Positions 8,918 through 17,761 of a DNA stretch of 64,000 nt are shown piece after piece. Position 1 is the first letter of the stretch; the number at the start of each line of letters is the position of its first letter. Both the position numbers and the translations under genes were made by a program. Source of the DNA: Elusimicrobium sp. (GTDB lineage: Bacteria; Elusimicrobiota; Elusimicrobia; Elusimicrobiales; Elusimicrobiaceae); NCBI GenBank assembly GCA_015062115.1, contig SUVG01000004.1, positions 142,947 to 206,946 on the forward strand, in the 5' to 3' direction. The notes under the pieces were generated by a model. The model was not told the origin of the DNA, made no database searches, and saw nothing but the letters and a program-made list of their open reading frames with translations.

Positions 8918-9379
8918 TTACGATATCTTTTTTTGACACCGATTGCAAATTCCTCTAAACTGCACATTTACTTGCTTGATTTCGCCCCACTCGCAAACGG
9001 GGGAAAAAGCATCTTTTTCTTCGGAGAAAATATCGTACACTTCTCCGCATCGGGTACACACAAAATGGGCGTGAGGGCGCAAGTCTCCGTCAAAGCGCTC
9101 TTTGGCCGGAGTACCCACCCGCACCAAAAGTTCCATGGCTTCCAGGGAAGAAAGGGTGCGGTACACCGTATCCAAGGATACATGAGGGATTTTTTTGCGA
9201 ACCAAATCGCAGACTTTTTCCGCACAAGGGTGTTCGCGGGAAGAAGCCACCGTACGGAAAATTTCCCGGCGTTGTTCCGTTACACGCAATCCTTTTTTGC
9301 GGCAAACGGTTTCAAAAGCCTCTAATCGTTTTTCCACTTCCTTTTCATTTGGTAGCATTTGTGTGTTCATAATCATCAT
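8918..9379 (-). CDS. perR: Fur-family peroxide regulator (PerR-like)
   Basis: 153 residues. The N-terminal winged helix (residues about 15-85, KGLRVTEQRREIFRTV and VSLDTVYRTLSSLEAM) and the C-terminal domain with the HAHFVCTRCGEVYDI block are typical of Fur/PerR. Two CxxC pairs (CTRC and CNRC) would hold the structural zinc; the His/Asp regulatory site lies around RFDGDLRPHAHF. PerR rather than Fur is preferred because it heads an operon with rubrerythrin. Several in-frame Met codons at the start leave the exact N-terminus open. Autoregulation through the AT-rich site just upstream is likely. Confidence 0.88.
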   Translation of the reverse strand: MMIMNTQMLPNEKEVEKRLEAFETVCRKKGLRVTEQRREIFRTVASSREHPCAEKVCDLVRKKIPHVSLDTVYRTLSSLEAMELLVRVGTPAKERFDGDLRPHAHFVCTRCGEVYDIFSEEKDAFSPVCEWGEIKQVNVQFRGICNRCQKKIS

Positions 9380-9380
9380 A

Positions 9381-9428
9381 TTAGTAATAATTCTTAATAA
9401 AGTATAACATATTTTTTTATCTTTGTAA
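9381..9428 (-). promoter_or_regulatory. Promoter and candidate PerR box of the perR-rbr operon
   Basis: On the minus strand TTACAA (9428-9423) and TATACT (9406-9401) are separated by 16 bases, a good sigma-70 promoter. Directly downstream, at 9400-9381, lies an AT-rich imperfect repeat of TTAnTAA-like half sites, in the position of a Fur/PerR operator. The promoter is well supported; the operator assignment is a guess from composition and context. Confidence 0.55.
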
Positions 9429-9476
9429 GCGTTTTTTAGAATTTATTGAAGATTCAAATTTGCTATCCTTATATAT

Positions 9477-10670
9477 ATGGGTATATATGCAAACTCAAAG
9501 AATACTGTTTTTCATACGGCTATTGTCGGTGCGGGAGCCGGAGGACTTTTTTGCGCAGGAAGTTTTAACCACCATAAAATTGTGCTGGAAGCCAACACCA
9601 AACCTGCTCTTAAAGTAGGAGTATCGGGTGGGGGAAAATGTAATTTTTCCAACCGCTTTGTTACCGCTGCCGACTATTTAAGCCGAAATAAACATTTTTG
9701 CAAAAGTGCTTTAGCCGCTTTTAAGCCGCAAGATTTTATCCGTTTGCTCGATGAATCTCATATCCCTTGGGAAGAACGACAAAACGGTCAGCTCTTTGCG
9801 TTTGACGCGCAGGAAATCGTAAGACTTCTTGTAAAAAGGGCTCAAGCGGCCAATACCCAAATTCTTTATAATACGCGCGTGTTGGATATCCGCAAAGAAA
9901 AAAATCTTTTTATACTGGATACTTCCGCCGGCCCTATACAAGCCCAACGAGTAGTCCTTGCTACGGGGGGGCTTTCCTTCCCGGCACTCGGGGCTAACGG
10001 GTTTGGAATTAAAATGGCTCATAAATTCGGGTGGGAGGTAACGGAACCGCGCCCGGCTTTGTGCGGCCTTTCTTTTCCTAAAGAATACAGAGAAAATTTT
10101 TCTGCTTTAGCCGGGAACAGTTTAACGGCAAAACTGACTTACGAAAAGAAATCTTTTCCGGGGCAGTTGCTTTTCACGCACGACGGAATCAGCGGCCCGG
10201 CGGTACTGCAGACTTCTTTATTTTGGGAACCGGGCAACTCCATTGAAATCGATTTCTTGCCGGGGAAAAATGTGTTGGAATTTTTAGTTTCTTGCAAAAA
10301 CTCCAACCAAACCGTTTCTTCTGCGCTCGTGCAAGCGGGACTGGCTAAAAAAATAGCAAAGTCCATTTTACACGGAATCGATTGCGATTTGCCCAACGCT
10401 ACACGCGCCCAACTGGCAGAAACAGCCCGCTTAATCAATCATTTTACGGTTACGCCGAGCGGCACCTCCGGCTACACCAAGGCGGAAGTAACAGCGGGGG
10501 GAATTTCCGCAAGAGCCTTTAATGCTTCCACCTTTGAGTCCCGTTCCGTACCGGGCCTGTATGCCGTAGGGGAAGTGTTAGATGTTACGGGCCGCCTGGG
10601 CGGGTTTAACTTGCATTGGGCGTGGAGTAGCGGTTTTTCCGCCGCCAAAGCATTAGAAAAATTATTCTAA
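9477..10670 (+). CDS. FAD-dependent oxidoreductase of the HI0933/BaiN family
   Basis: 397 residues. AIVGAGAGGLFCAG is the GxGxxG dinucleotide fold; VGVSGGGKCNFSN, FTHDGISGPAVLQ, VTAGGISARAFN and the C-terminal GEVLDVTGRLGGFNLHWAWSSGF are hallmarks of the HI0933-like flavoproteins (YhiN, BaiN). Members bind FAD; BaiN of gut clostridia reduces bile acid intermediates, but most members have no known substrate. It is transcribed alone, divergent from perR. The ATG lies only about 7 bases after a TATCCT -10-like box and has no ribosome binding site, so the message may be leaderless. Confidence 0.9.
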   Translation: MGIYANSKNTVFHTAIVGAGAGGLFCAGSFNHHKIVLEANTKPALKVGVSGGGKCNFSNRFVTAADYLSRNKHFCKSALAAFKPQDFIRLLDESHIPWEERQNGQLFAFDAQEIVRLLVKRAQAANTQILYNTRVLDIRKEKNLFILDTSAGPIQAQRVVLATGGLSFPALGANGFGIKMAHKFGWEVTEPRPALCGLSFPKEYRENFSALAGNSLTAKLTYEKKSFPGQLLFTHDGISGPAVLQTSLFWEPGNSIEIDFLPGKNVLEFLVSCKNSNQTVSSALVQAGLAKKIAKSILHGIDCDLPNATRAQLAETARLINHFTVTPSGTSGYTKAEVTAGGISARAFNASTFESRSVPGLYAVGEVLDVTGRLGGFNLHWAWSSGFSAAKALEKLF

Positions 10671-10736
10671 ATTTCGTACGCGCACACGCGTTGCTTTTGC
10701 TATAATATGGGTACACCTATACCAAAGAGGTAACAC

Positions 10737-11864
10737 ATGGAAATTCGCGAAGAACAGAATTTATTTCAGTTATTAATTGGAAGTTTCCGTCTTATCAATC
10801 GTGCCACCGGGGCAATTATTGTCTATATTATTTTAATTGCATTGATTAACGGGGCAATTGCTTTCTCTCCCAAAGTTGGTGTGCCTCAACCGATTTCCTC
10901 TCTTCTCGGCTCTTTCTTTTCCGTTTACTCGGGCCTTGCTTTGTGGCGGATTTTAGCCGCCAAAGCAGAAAATAACGGCGAATCAATTACCAATTCTTTT
11001 TCCGCATCCCTCTTTCCCACTTTCTATATGTTGGTTTACAGTGTATTTGTCGGGATCGTGGGGGTAGTTGTTGCGGTCGTACTTTATTTCTTGCGCTTGC
11101 CGATGCCGGTTATGATAATCCTTGTATCTGTCCTAGTATTCTTGTTCTTAACCCGCTTGATTTTTGTACCGTTAGCCATTGCCCTTAGAAACCAAGGCCC
11201 CATAGAAGCCGTTGTGTACAGTTGGAACTTAACCGGAAGAAGATTTCTAAAAGTGATTTCCGGGATTATTTTATCTTCTGTATTTCCTTTCCTCGTTTTG
11301 GGTGGAATTGCTTACGGCCTTTATGTGGCAATCCCGCTTTACTTTGCGAACCATTTTAACACGGTGTTCTTTATCATTTTAATTGCAGGGCTGGGAATTT
11401 TGTGGATATTTTTGTGGTTTTCCATGACGGCTTTTCTTCTGTTACTCTTCTTAAATTTAGATTATGGCGAAAACCGCTTTTCCTTCACTCCCAATGTGGT
11501 GAAAGAAGCCCAAGCCAAACAACAATCTTTTGCGCCCTCCAAACCCGAACCGGTCAACTTAAAAACGCAAAATGTTAACCTGCTTGATGAAACCGATGTG
11601 CAAGCCGTAAGCGTTACTCAAGCTTCCATTAAAACGGAATCTGCACACGAACATTTAAGCGAACATTTGGATCAAGTTTATCAACCCAAGCAAGAAGATT
11701 TAGAACAATATGTTGCGGAGGAAGACCGCATGCCCACTATTCTGTTTGACGACGATATGGCCCGCCAAATGGAAGAAAACCGAAAAATGTGGGAACAACA
11801 AGCCCAAACGGGCCAACAAGAGGATAAAGGGGAAGACGATTCTCCGATTAAAATGTCCAAATGA
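10737..11864 (+). CDS. Multi-helix membrane protein with acidic cytoplasmic tail, unknown function
   Basis: 375 residues. About six hydrophobic helices fill residues 20-245 (for example IIVYIILIALINGAIAF and VISGIILSSVFPFLVLG), with RNQGPIEAVVYSWNLTGRRF between helices, a pattern seen in glycerophosphoryl-diester and YciC/DUF975-like membrane families. Residues 260-375 are a hydrophilic, Gln/Glu-rich tail. AAAGAGG lies 6 bases upstream of the ATG and TATAAT sits at 10701-10706. I cannot assign a function; the gene stands alone between the flavoprotein and a terminator. Confidence 0.75.
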   Translation: MEIREEQNLFQLLIGSFRLINRATGAIIVYIILIALINGAIAFSPKVGVPQPISSLLGSFFSVYSGLALWRILAAKAENNGESITNSFSASLFPTFYMLVYSVFVGIVGVVVAVVLYFLRLPMPVMIILVSVLVFLFLTRLIFVPLAIALRNQGPIEAVVYSWNLTGRRFLKVISGIILSSVFPFLVLGGIAYGLYVAIPLYFANHFNTVFFIILIAGLGILWIFLWFSMTAFLLLLFLNLDYGENRFSFTPNVVKEAQAKQQSFAPSKPEPVNLKTQNVNLLDETDVQAVSVTQASIKTESAHEHLSEHLDQVYQPKQEDLEQYVAEEDRMPTILFDDDMARQMEENRKMWEQQAQTGQQEDKGEDDSPIKMSK

Positions 11865-11947
11865 TGCTAACAGCACCACTTGTTTCGCTTGCTTTACAGC
11901 CGACCTCGTTGACACAAGCAACGGGCAAGGAAAAATTTGTTTGTCAT

Positions 11948-11985
11948 AAAACGGGAGAATCCGCTATTGCGGGTCTCCCGTTTTT
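11948..11985 (+). terminator. Intrinsic terminator
   Basis: AAAACGGGAGA (11948-11958) pairs with TCTCCCGTTTT (11974-11984); an inner CCGC/GCGG hairpin fills the loop and the T tract follows. It ends the membrane protein transcript. Confidence 0.88.
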
Positions 11986-12026
11986 GTTGTTTGAAAAAGA
12001 AAAAATAAAAAGGAGAAAAAACACGT

Positions 12027-13814
12027 ATGTCAACCTTATTGACCACGCTTAACCTATTCGGTGGCATGGCCATCTTTCTGTTCGGCATGAAAATCATGAG
12101 CGACGGATTGCAGAAAGTATCCGGTGATAAAATGCGCCAACTCTTGGGCATTGCCACCGCAAACCGCTTTGCGGCTACCTTTTCGGGTGCATTGGTAACC
12201 AGTATTATTCAGGCTTCCGGTGCTACTACCGTCATGGTGGTAGGCTTCACCAGTGCCGGATTATTAACACTCTATCAAGCCCTCGGGGTTATCTTCGGGG
12301 CCAACATCGGCACCACCTTTACGGCTTGGATTGTCAGTTTCTTTGGGTTTAAGGTTCAAATTTCCCTGTTTGCCTTGCCCGTTATTGCAGTAGGTTTTTT
12401 CGCACAGTTTATCCCCAAAGCCGTTACGATTCGCCGCATTGGCGAAACCATGGTAGGCTTCGGGCTTTTGTTCCTCGGTTTGGATATTATGAAAAATACT
12501 ATCCCTCCGGACTTTGCCCAAAACCCCACCGTTGTGGCCTGGATCAGCAAGTTCCACCCCAGCAACATTTGGAACTTGTTTATTCTCATTTTTACGGGTT
12601 CCTTCTTAACCATTATGCTTCAATCTTCCAGCGCGGTAATGGCCATGACGCTTACCTGCGCGGCAGCCGGAATCATTGACTTCCCGACCTCCTGCGCTTT
12701 GGTGTTAGGGGAAAACATCGGCACCACCATTACCGCTAACCTGGCTGCTCTCGGCGCAGGCAAAAATGCTCAACGCGCGGCCTTGGGGCACTTTCTCTTT
12801 AACTTCTTGGGCGTAGTGTGGGTTTGCTGTGTATTTAACCACTTCGTAGAGTTTATAGATTGGATGATACCGGAAAGCCCTTATAGCAAAGACCCGGAAG
12901 TGCTTACTTCCACTTTGCCGTACCACATTTCGGCCTTCCACACGGCATTTAACATCATTAACACATTGATTATGTTGCCGCTACTCAAACAATTGGCCCA
13001 CCTTACTTACCTTATCATTCCCAAATCTAAACGGGAAGATAAAAAAGAACACGAACTGGTGTTCTTGTCCACGCGCCTTACCCAAACGCCGGAACTTTCC
13101 CTGATTGCGGTGCGCAAAGAAGTGGAACGCATGATGAGTTTTGTTACCAAAATGACGGATAAACTTATCCATGCCGTAAAAGTAGATGACGAAAAAATGT
13201 TCGCCCGCCTCATTGAAGATGTAAAAGAAGCGGAACGCACTACTGATGTGTTGGAACATAAAATCAACCTCTATTTAACCACCCTTACACACGGGAACCT
13301 TTCCCGCCATGCGGTAGCGCAAGCGTTCTCGCTTTTTGATGTGCTTAACAGCATTGAACGCATGGGTGACTGCGGAGAAAAAATTGCCCGTATTTTGGAA
13401 AAATTCCACACCAAGCAACCGTTCTCTACGACTGCGGTGGACGATTTGGAAAGCATTGCCAAATTGACCAAAGTAATCACCAAACGCACCCGCCGCGTAC
13501 TTGTGGACTTCCAACAAACCACCAAACAAGGTCAAGCCCGCGCAGAACAAACTTTCCGCGATGCTTTAACCGACGAAGAACAATTAAACGCCATGCGTAA
13601 ACAATTGTTAAAAGACCGCCGCGAACGCATCTTAACAGGGAAGGAAGAAGCCTCCCCGGATTCTATCACCGCGTATGCCGATATCTTAAACAACTTTGAA
13701 AGAATCGGCGACTACGCCATGCGTGTAAACGAAACCATTTTGGGTATGCGTGCGGACGACTTAACCGCCCAAGAAACACCCGAAAATGCGGACAAACCGC
13801 AAGAGGTTTTATAA
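12027..13814 (+). CDS. Sodium/phosphate cotransporter with C-terminal PhoU-like domain
   Basis: 595 residues. The membrane half (residues 1-330) contains two inverted Na/Pi repeats, each with the QASGATT or QSSSAV and GANIGTT or GENIGTT signatures. Residues about 360-560 are helical with ERMGDCGEKIARILE and NNFERIGDYAMRVNETIL, the metal-binding E/DxxxD repeats of PhoU. This NptA/YjbB architecture moves phosphate together with sodium across the inner membrane, with the PhoU part likely regulating flux. AAAAGGAGAAAAAA precedes the ATG. It probably forms an operon with the DUF1232 gene 1 base downstream. Confidence 0.92.
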   Translation: MSTLLTTLNLFGGMAIFLFGMKIMSDGLQKVSGDKMRQLLGIATANRFAATFSGALVTSIIQASGATTVMVVGFTSAGLLTLYQALGVIFGANIGTTFTAWIVSFFGFKVQISLFALPVIAVGFFAQFIPKAVTIRRIGETMVGFGLLFLGLDIMKNTIPPDFAQNPTVVAWISKFHPSNIWNLFILIFTGSFLTIMLQSSSAVMAMTLTCAAAGIIDFPTSCALVLGENIGTTITANLAALGAGKNAQRAALGHFLFNFLGVVWVCCVFNHFVEFIDWMIPESPYSKDPEVLTSTLPYHISAFHTAFNIINTLIMLPLLKQLAHLTYLIIPKSKREDKKEHELVFLSTRLTQTPELSLIAVRKEVERMMSFVTKMTDKLIHAVKVDDEKMFARLIEDVKEAERTTDVLEHKINLYLTTLTHGNLSRHAVAQAFSLFDVLNSIERMGDCGEKIARILEKFHTKQPFSTTAVDDLESIAKLTKVITKRTRRVLVDFQQTTKQGQARAEQTFRDALTDEEQLNAMRKQLLKDRRERILTGKEEASPDSITAYADILNNFERIGDYAMRVNETILGMRADDLTAQETPENADKPQEVL

Positions 13815-13815
13815 T

Positions 13816-14124
13816 ATGAAATTCTCCCCCGCGATACTTCTTCAGGATATGGCATCTTTTTTCCCGATGCTTTGGGCGGTATTGCGGGGGAAATACAAAA
13901 TGCCCTGGGGCACTTTTTGCTGGGGTATTTTGTGTTTGATTTATGTGATTAGCCCCATTGATATCTTGCCTGAATTTTTACCCGTTTTAGGCATCACGGA
14001 CGACGGAGCCTTTGTGTTATTGGTATTAACGCTTTTACATAAAGATTTAGAAAACTTCCGCCAAGAAAAAAAAGAACAGGAAAATGTAATAGAAGCAGAA
14101 GTAATTTCCGACAAAAACAACTAA
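13816..14124 (+). CDS. DUF1232 (YkvA-type) small membrane protein
   Basis: 102 residues. The core LIYVISPIDILPEFLPVLGITDDGAFVLL is the DUF1232 signature (xSPIDxIPDxIPxxGxxDD). Two hydrophobic segments flank it and the C-terminus is a charged tail. Function of this family is unknown. It begins at the ATG at 13816, 1 base after the transporter stop and 6 bases after AAGAGG; a reading from 13786 would run inside the transporter gene. It is cotranscribed with the Na/Pi transporter and ends at the terminator just downstream. Confidence 0.88.
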   Translation: MKFSPAILLQDMASFFPMLWAVLRGKYKMPWGTFCWGILCLIYVISPIDILPEFLPVLGITDDGAFVLLVLTLLHKDLENFRQEKKEQENVIEAEVISDKNN

Positions 14125-14131
14125 CCCTTTT

Positions 14132-14162
14132 GCGTGCTGGAATTTTTCTGCACGCCTTTTTT
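14132..14162 (+). terminator. Intrinsic terminator
   Basis: GCGTGC (14132-14137) pairs with GCACGC (14150-14155) and is followed by a run of seven T. It closes the transporter/DUF1232 operon. Confidence 0.85.
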
Positions 14163-14173
14163 ATATTAAACAT

Positions 14174-16393
14174 ATGAAAAAACTATTCAAAATACTACTT
14201 AAAATGGCCCTCGTACTCGCGGTATTGGGGATAGCGGGGTTGATTACCCTTCGGCTGATGTTTCCGCCCGAAAAAGTAAAAACCCTGGCTTTAGACTATG
14301 CAAAAAATAATTTGCATCGGGAAATGTCCTTCGACAAACTTTCCTTTAATTTAATCGGCGTTACTTTGGAAAATTTTGCCCTTTCCGAAAGTTCCACCTT
14401 TCAGGAAGGCACTTTTGTAAAAGCCGATAAATTAGTAGTAAAAGTGGCGCTTCTTCCGTTACTTAAAAAACGGGTAGAAATTTCCACCATTGAAATAGAC
14501 GGGTTAGATGTAAACATTGTAAAGCAAAAAGACGGCGCATTTAATTTTGATTCGCTCCTCTCTTCTTCCTCTACTCCCGCCGAGGCCGCAACCGCCGACC
14601 CTGTCGAAAAAACCGCAGAAACGGATACTTCTTCCTCTTTAGTGCTGCTGGCCGAAACCATAGAGGTAAAAGATTGCAATTTTTATTATAAGGACTTACA
14701 AACGGGCACTTCCACCGAAGTGGAGAAACTTAATATCGAAATTTCCGATTTCGACCTTGCCTCCCCGTTTAATACGGTTATCTCCTTCACGACTGCCTTT
14801 GAACAGGACGGAGGAATTTCCGTTTCCGTTCCTGTCACGTTGGACTTTACCGCCTTTTTAGCCAATTTGGAAATGGCAAAAGCCTATGTAAAGGTAAATA
14901 AAATTTCAGCTGACTATAAAACGGTAAAATTCTTATTAAAAGGGGAAGTAAATAACTTTGAATCGCCCAAAGCCGACCTGACAGGTTCCTTAAGCGGTAT
15001 TAACAATCTCGTCTTAGCCGACCTGTTGCCGGACTTGCCCAACTTCACCCTTCCCGTGATTAACTTAACCTTAAAGGCCGATGCCGATTTGAACAACTCC
15101 TCCGCGGTTATCAATCAAGTGGCCCTGTCGGTGCGGGACAGTTCCTTCAACTCTTCGGGAAAAGTAAATTGGGGGGGAGCCGCGCCTGCTTATAATCTGA
15201 CCGGTAACCTTAAAATAGATTTGGCCCAACTCGTACAAATGACCGACACCATCAGCGGCTTTAACCCCGCGGGGCAAATCAGCGGTTCTTTCAAAGCCAC
15301 GGAAAAAAAGGAAAATAAAGATATCAGCGGTACAATAACCTTAAAAGATGTCACCCTTTTCTACGCACCTTTTACGGCAAAATCCTTAAACGGAACTATC
15401 AAATTGGCCTCTTTGGACGATATATCCTGCGATAGTTTCACGGGCCTTCTTAATAACGAAAAATTTACCTCTTCGTTCTCTTACAAAAATGTAAAAGAGG
15501 TAATGGCCTTAGCGTTAAACTTAGATTTAGCCGCCCTTAAATTGGACGCGTTCCCGGGCCAAGACACCCCTGAAGAAGAAACGGCTTCAAGCGAAAGCCC
15601 CTCTCAAGAAACGCCCGAACAAAATACGGAAAAAACCGGACAAACCCCGGAAACTTTTATGAATATAAAAGCCGATGTAAAAGTGGGCGCGGTACAAGTG
15701 CCGTATTTCCGCACGGACGGTTTTTCCATTAAGGCTGACCTTACCCAAATCAGTTCGTCTATGGCCAAATCAAACGGGCAAGTTTCTTTTAATCTTCAAC
15801 CGGGAGCGATTACGAACTTAGACTCTTTCGTGAAAGAAAACAAAATTGTAAAAATCTTACTTCTGCCCATTACGGTGGTACGCAAAGTAGCCAATATGTT
15901 GCATATTGACCTTTTCCCCGCCGAAAACGAAAGCAAAAAAGGGGAAATTACTTTCACCAGCGGAGAAGGTGTTTACACGTTTACAAACGGACTGATGACT
16001 TTGGACAAAACTTCCTTCCTATCCAAAGTTACCAATCTGAACGGTACGGGTAAAATTAACTTTGCCACCCAAGCCCTGGATATGAAAGTTTCCGCCACAG
16101 TGTTAACCAGCCAAACACCGATTGTCATTAAAATCGGCGGGACGATGGATAACCCCAGCGGAAAGTTAGATGTCGTCAACACCGTTACCTCTGTGGTGGG
16201 GGGAATTTTGAACTATAAAACCCCCGGCAAAGTAGTTACCGGAACGGCTGATGCGGCGGCCGCCGTTACCAAAGGGGTTGCCACCACGGCCACCGACACG
16301 GTAAAAGGCACCGTAGATGCCGCCAAAGACACGCTTAAATCTATCGGCAGTCTGTTTAAGAAAAAGACAGATACGCAAGAAGAAAACCAATAA
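14174..16393 (+). CDS. AsmA-family protein
   Basis: 739 residues. One N-terminal membrane anchor (residues about 8-28) precedes LMFPPEKVKTLALDYAKNNLHREMSFDKLSFNLI, the start of the AsmA domain, followed by a long beta-rich periplasmic body and a C-terminal AsmA_2-like block (VLTSQTPIVIKIGGTMDNPSGKLD). A Pro/Glu/Ser-rich linker occurs near 465-495 and an Ala/Thr-rich tail near 690-725. AsmA proteins are bridge-like proteins thought to move phospholipids between inner and outer membranes. It is monocistronic and lies just upstream of the core-lipid genes. Confidence 0.85.
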   Translation: MKKLFKILLKMALVLAVLGIAGLITLRLMFPPEKVKTLALDYAKNNLHREMSFDKLSFNLIGVTLENFALSESSTFQEGTFVKADKLVVKVALLPLLKKRVEISTIEIDGLDVNIVKQKDGAFNFDSLLSSSSTPAEAATADPVEKTAETDTSSSLVLLAETIEVKDCNFYYKDLQTGTSTEVEKLNIEISDFDLASPFNTVISFTTAFEQDGGISVSVPVTLDFTAFLANLEMAKAYVKVNKISADYKTVKFLLKGEVNNFESPKADLTGSLSGINNLVLADLLPDLPNFTLPVINLTLKADADLNNSSAVINQVALSVRDSSFNSSGKVNWGGAAPAYNLTGNLKIDLAQLVQMTDTISGFNPAGQISGSFKATEKKENKDISGTITLKDVTLFYAPFTAKSLNGTIKLASLDDISCDSFTGLLNNEKFTSSFSYKNVKEVMALALNLDLAALKLDAFPGQDTPEEETASSESPSQETPEQNTEKTGQTPETFMNIKADVKVGAVQVPYFRTDGFSIKADLTQISSSMAKSNGQVSFNLQPGAITNLDSFVKENKIVKILLLPITVVRKVANMLHIDLFPAENESKKGEITFTSGEGVYTFTNGLMTLDKTSFLSKVTNLNGTGKINFATQALDMKVSATVLTSQTPIVIKIGGTMDNPSGKLDVVNTVTSVVGGILNYKTPGKVVTGTADAAAAVTKGVATTATDTVKGTVDAAKDTLKSIGSLFKKKTDTQEENQ

Positions 16394-16406
16394 ACTTGTT
16401 TTTCAT

Positions 16407-16440
16407 CGCCCCGTTTCACGGAACGGGGCGTTTCTTTTCT
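16407..16440 (+). terminator. Intrinsic terminator
   Basis: CGCCCCGTT (16407-16415) pairs perfectly with AACGGGGCG (16422-16430) around a 6-base loop, followed by a T-rich tract. Confidence 0.92.
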
Positions 16441-16486
16441 CGTGTTTTAAGCCCCTTTCTTGAGGTAAATTTACTATAATAGATAT

Positions 16487-17761
16487 ATGGGACATATTAT
16501 CCTTATTCTTACCAATTTGGTGTTCCCTTTGGCGGCACTGGGCGTGGTGATAAGTTTTCTGTTATCGCCCCGGCGCGACCTATTAAAACACCTAACGCAA
16601 GAATTACGCGAACGCTTTGGCTTGGAGGCGGAAGGCTCCGTCATACAAGATGCTGTTTGGCTCCATTGTGCCAGCGTGGGGGAAGTGATGTCCATGAAGG
16701 AAGTAATTTCCCGCTTAAAAGATTTCTACGGAAAAGAAATTTTGGTAACCACCTCTACCCAAGCCGGGAAAGAAACCGCCTTAAAAAACCCGCAAATTAA
16801 GCAAGCCCTCTTGGTTCCGCTCGATTTTTACCCGTCCTGCAAGCGTTTTATCCGCTTGGCAAAACCGTACCGCTTATTTGTTGTCGAACGCGAAATTTGG
16901 CCTAACATGCTCTATGCCGCCGAAAAAGCGGGCGTGCCTACTGCCTTAATCAACGGACGCATTTCCGCTAAATCGGCTACTGCCTACAAACTTATTAAAC
17001 CGCTTTTTTCGCTTACTTTAGGAGGACTTCGCTTCGCCGCTTTGCAGGATAACGATGCCGCGGCTCGCTATGCCGGGCTCGGTATTAAAAAAGAAAATAT
17101 TTTTGTTTGCGGAAATGTAAAATACGATACCTTAAACGATCAACCCGCCAAAATAAAAGAAGTGGAAAAAATCTTTACTGCGCTGGGTTGGAATAAAAAT
17201 AAAATTTTAGTAATGGGCAGCACTCACCCGCAAGAGGAAACCATGCTGTTACGCGCCGCGCCGGAACTGATTAAAAAAGGAGTAAAAATCGTTTTTGCGC
17301 CGCGCCACCTGGAACGCATGCCCGAAATTACCGATGCCCTGCGCCAAAGCGGGTTGAAATACGCGCTTGTCAGCGAAAATAAATTTAATAAAAAAATCGA
17401 TGTTTTGTGTGTAGATGTAATGGGCCTTTTGTCCTCCGTTTACGCAAAAGCCACTCTTACTTTTGTGGGCGGTTCCGTGGCTCCCCGCGGAGCGCACAAC
17501 TTATTGGAACCCGCCATTTTGTCTAAAACCGTTTTGTTTGGAAAGTATTTCTATAACGCTCCCTTAACCGCAGAGGCCTTATTGGAATGCGGGGGGGGAG
17601 TCCTTGTAAATGAAAACAATTTCAAAGAAACCGTCCTGCGTTTGTTGGCCGATTCGGCACATTTGGAAAATATGTCCGGCAAGGCACGCACCGCAGCACT
17701 CGGTTTCAAAGGAGCAACCAATAAAATTATGGAAGTGGTAAAAGCCTATGAACAAAAATAA
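16487..17761 (+). CDS. waaA: 3-deoxy-D-manno-octulosonic acid (Kdo) transferase
   Basis: 424 residues, the usual WaaA/KdtA length. An N-terminal membrane anchor is followed by VWLHCASVGEVMSMK and VTTSTQAGKETA, the GT30 signature with the catalytic Glu in SVGE; the C-terminal domain has VFGGSVAPRGAHNLLEPA-like FVGGSVAPRGAHNLLEPA, the GGS donor-site motif. It adds Kdo to lipid A precursor on the cytoplasmic face. No Shine-Dalgarno is present: TATAAT (16475-16480) ends 6 bases before the ATG, so transcription would start at or next to the start codon. The 3' end overlaps the glycosyltransferase gene by 14 bases. Confidence 0.93.
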   Translation: MGHIILILTNLVFPLAALGVVISFLLSPRRDLLKHLTQELRERFGLEAEGSVIQDAVWLHCASVGEVMSMKEVISRLKDFYGKEILVTTSTQAGKETALKNPQIKQALLVPLDFYPSCKRFIRLAKPYRLFVVEREIWPNMLYAAEKAGVPTALINGRISAKSATAYKLIKPLFSLTLGGLRFAALQDNDAAARYAGLGIKKENIFVCGNVKYDTLNDQPAKIKEVEKIFTALGWNKNKILVMGSTHPQEETMLLRAAPELIKKGVKIVFAPRHLERMPEITDALRQSGLKYALVSENKFNKKIDVLCVDVMGLLSSVYAKATLTFVGGSVAPRGAHNLLEPAILSKTVLFGKYFYNAPLTAEALLECGGGVLVNENNFKETVLRLLADSAHLENMSGKARTAALGFKGATNKIMEVVKAYEQK

